A stretch of DNA of 7,344 nucleotides from Saprospiraceae bacterium (GTDB taxonomy: Bacteria; Bacteroidota; Bacteroidia; Chitinophagales; Saprospiraceae). The DNA lies in NCBI GenBank assembly GCA_023300835.1, contig JALZVB010000075.1, positions 1-7,344 of the forward strand. The letters run 5' to 3'. The notes below the pieces were generated by a model that saw nothing but the letters and a program-made list of their open reading frames with translations, had not been told where the DNA came from and made no database searches. The translations under genes and the position numbers were made by a program. Shown in pieces: positions 7,104 through 7,344 of the stretch (position 1 is its first letter; every line of letters begins with the position of its first letter).

Positions 7104-7127
7104 TACGTATTACATTATTTTGTAATA
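7101..7127. promoter_or_regulatory. Overlapping inverted repeats at the promoter, possible operator
   Basis: A perfect 12-bp palindrome taatacgtatta (7101-7112) overlaps a second inverted repeat with 7-bp perfect arms, tattaca (7108-7114) and tgtaata (7121-7127), separated by six bases. They abut or overlap the candidate -33 element, a position suited to a regulator. AT-rich DNA yields such repeats by chance fairly often, so the call is tentative. Confidence 0.35.
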
Positions 7128-7344
7128 TAAAATGTTAAGGTTTTCACTATTAAGCAAATAGGAGAGGTTTTTGCCTATTAATCTGGCCGTTATCGGAACG
7201 TGACTAAAAATTTAATAAATGAGAATAAGGAATATTGAGTAGCAAGATCTGTCTTATATCAATTGTATTATTGATATGCTTGGATATGTTTATAAAGAAG
7301 CCCTAGCTTAAATTTTATCAATAGGACGCAATTATATATATATA
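7128..7344. other. AT-rich intergenic DNA without a recognisable gene
   Basis: No reading frame of convincing length or RNA gene is visible here. It contains a perfect 8-bp inverted repeat, atatcaat (7256-7263) and attgatat (7270-7277), with a 6-base loop; a weak 6-bp hairpin, aatagg/cctatt (7157-7162, 7174-7179); and a (TA)6 run ending the window (7333-7344). Whether the 3' end of an upstream gene begins just beyond 7344 cannot be told. Confidence 0.6.

Overview
The window is almost entirely one very large gene. A single uninterrupted reading frame on the minus strand starts at 6926 and is still open at base 1. It gives at least 2308 codons of a secreted, multi-domain surface protein whose C-terminus lies beyond the left edge. 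I translated it codon by codon and found no stop or frameshift. No other credible gene is present.

The domain vocabulary is an SdrD_B-type beta-sandwich, DUF11-like repeats with acidic linkers, PKD-like and cysteine-rich HYR-like modules, and a signal peptide ending in ...YG|Q. The promoter carries a TAnnTTTG-type -7 box. Together these point to a Bacteroidota member, most likely Saprospiraceae or a relative (inference). Such proteins are usually exported by Sec and then by the type IX secretion system; the expected C-terminal sorting domain would be outside the window.

Layout in protein order (right to left on the DNA): signal peptide (residues 1-29); small SdrD_B/CNA-B-like domain (about 31-100); predicted beta-propeller-like region (about 135-545); SdrD_B domain (548-681); three tandem DUF11-like repeats of 158, 161 and 160 residues (687-1165), free of cysteine and each ending in an acidic linker; a Cys-containing module and a PKD-like domain (about 1174-1385); then a long series of HYR-like and 'RTW..DWC'-type Ig-like modules (1386 to the edge). 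One of these modules is split by an inserted C-type-lectin-like domain (about 1804-1926), the most distinctive feature of the window.

Bases 6927-7344 are an AT-rich upstream region without a gene. It holds a candidate promoter (about 7072-7103), overlapping inverted repeats just upstream (7101-7127), an 11-bp leader hairpin (6974-6999) and a weak A-rich ribosome binding site. I see no multi-gene system here. The candidate novelty is the architecture of one giant adhesin-like protein and its leader.
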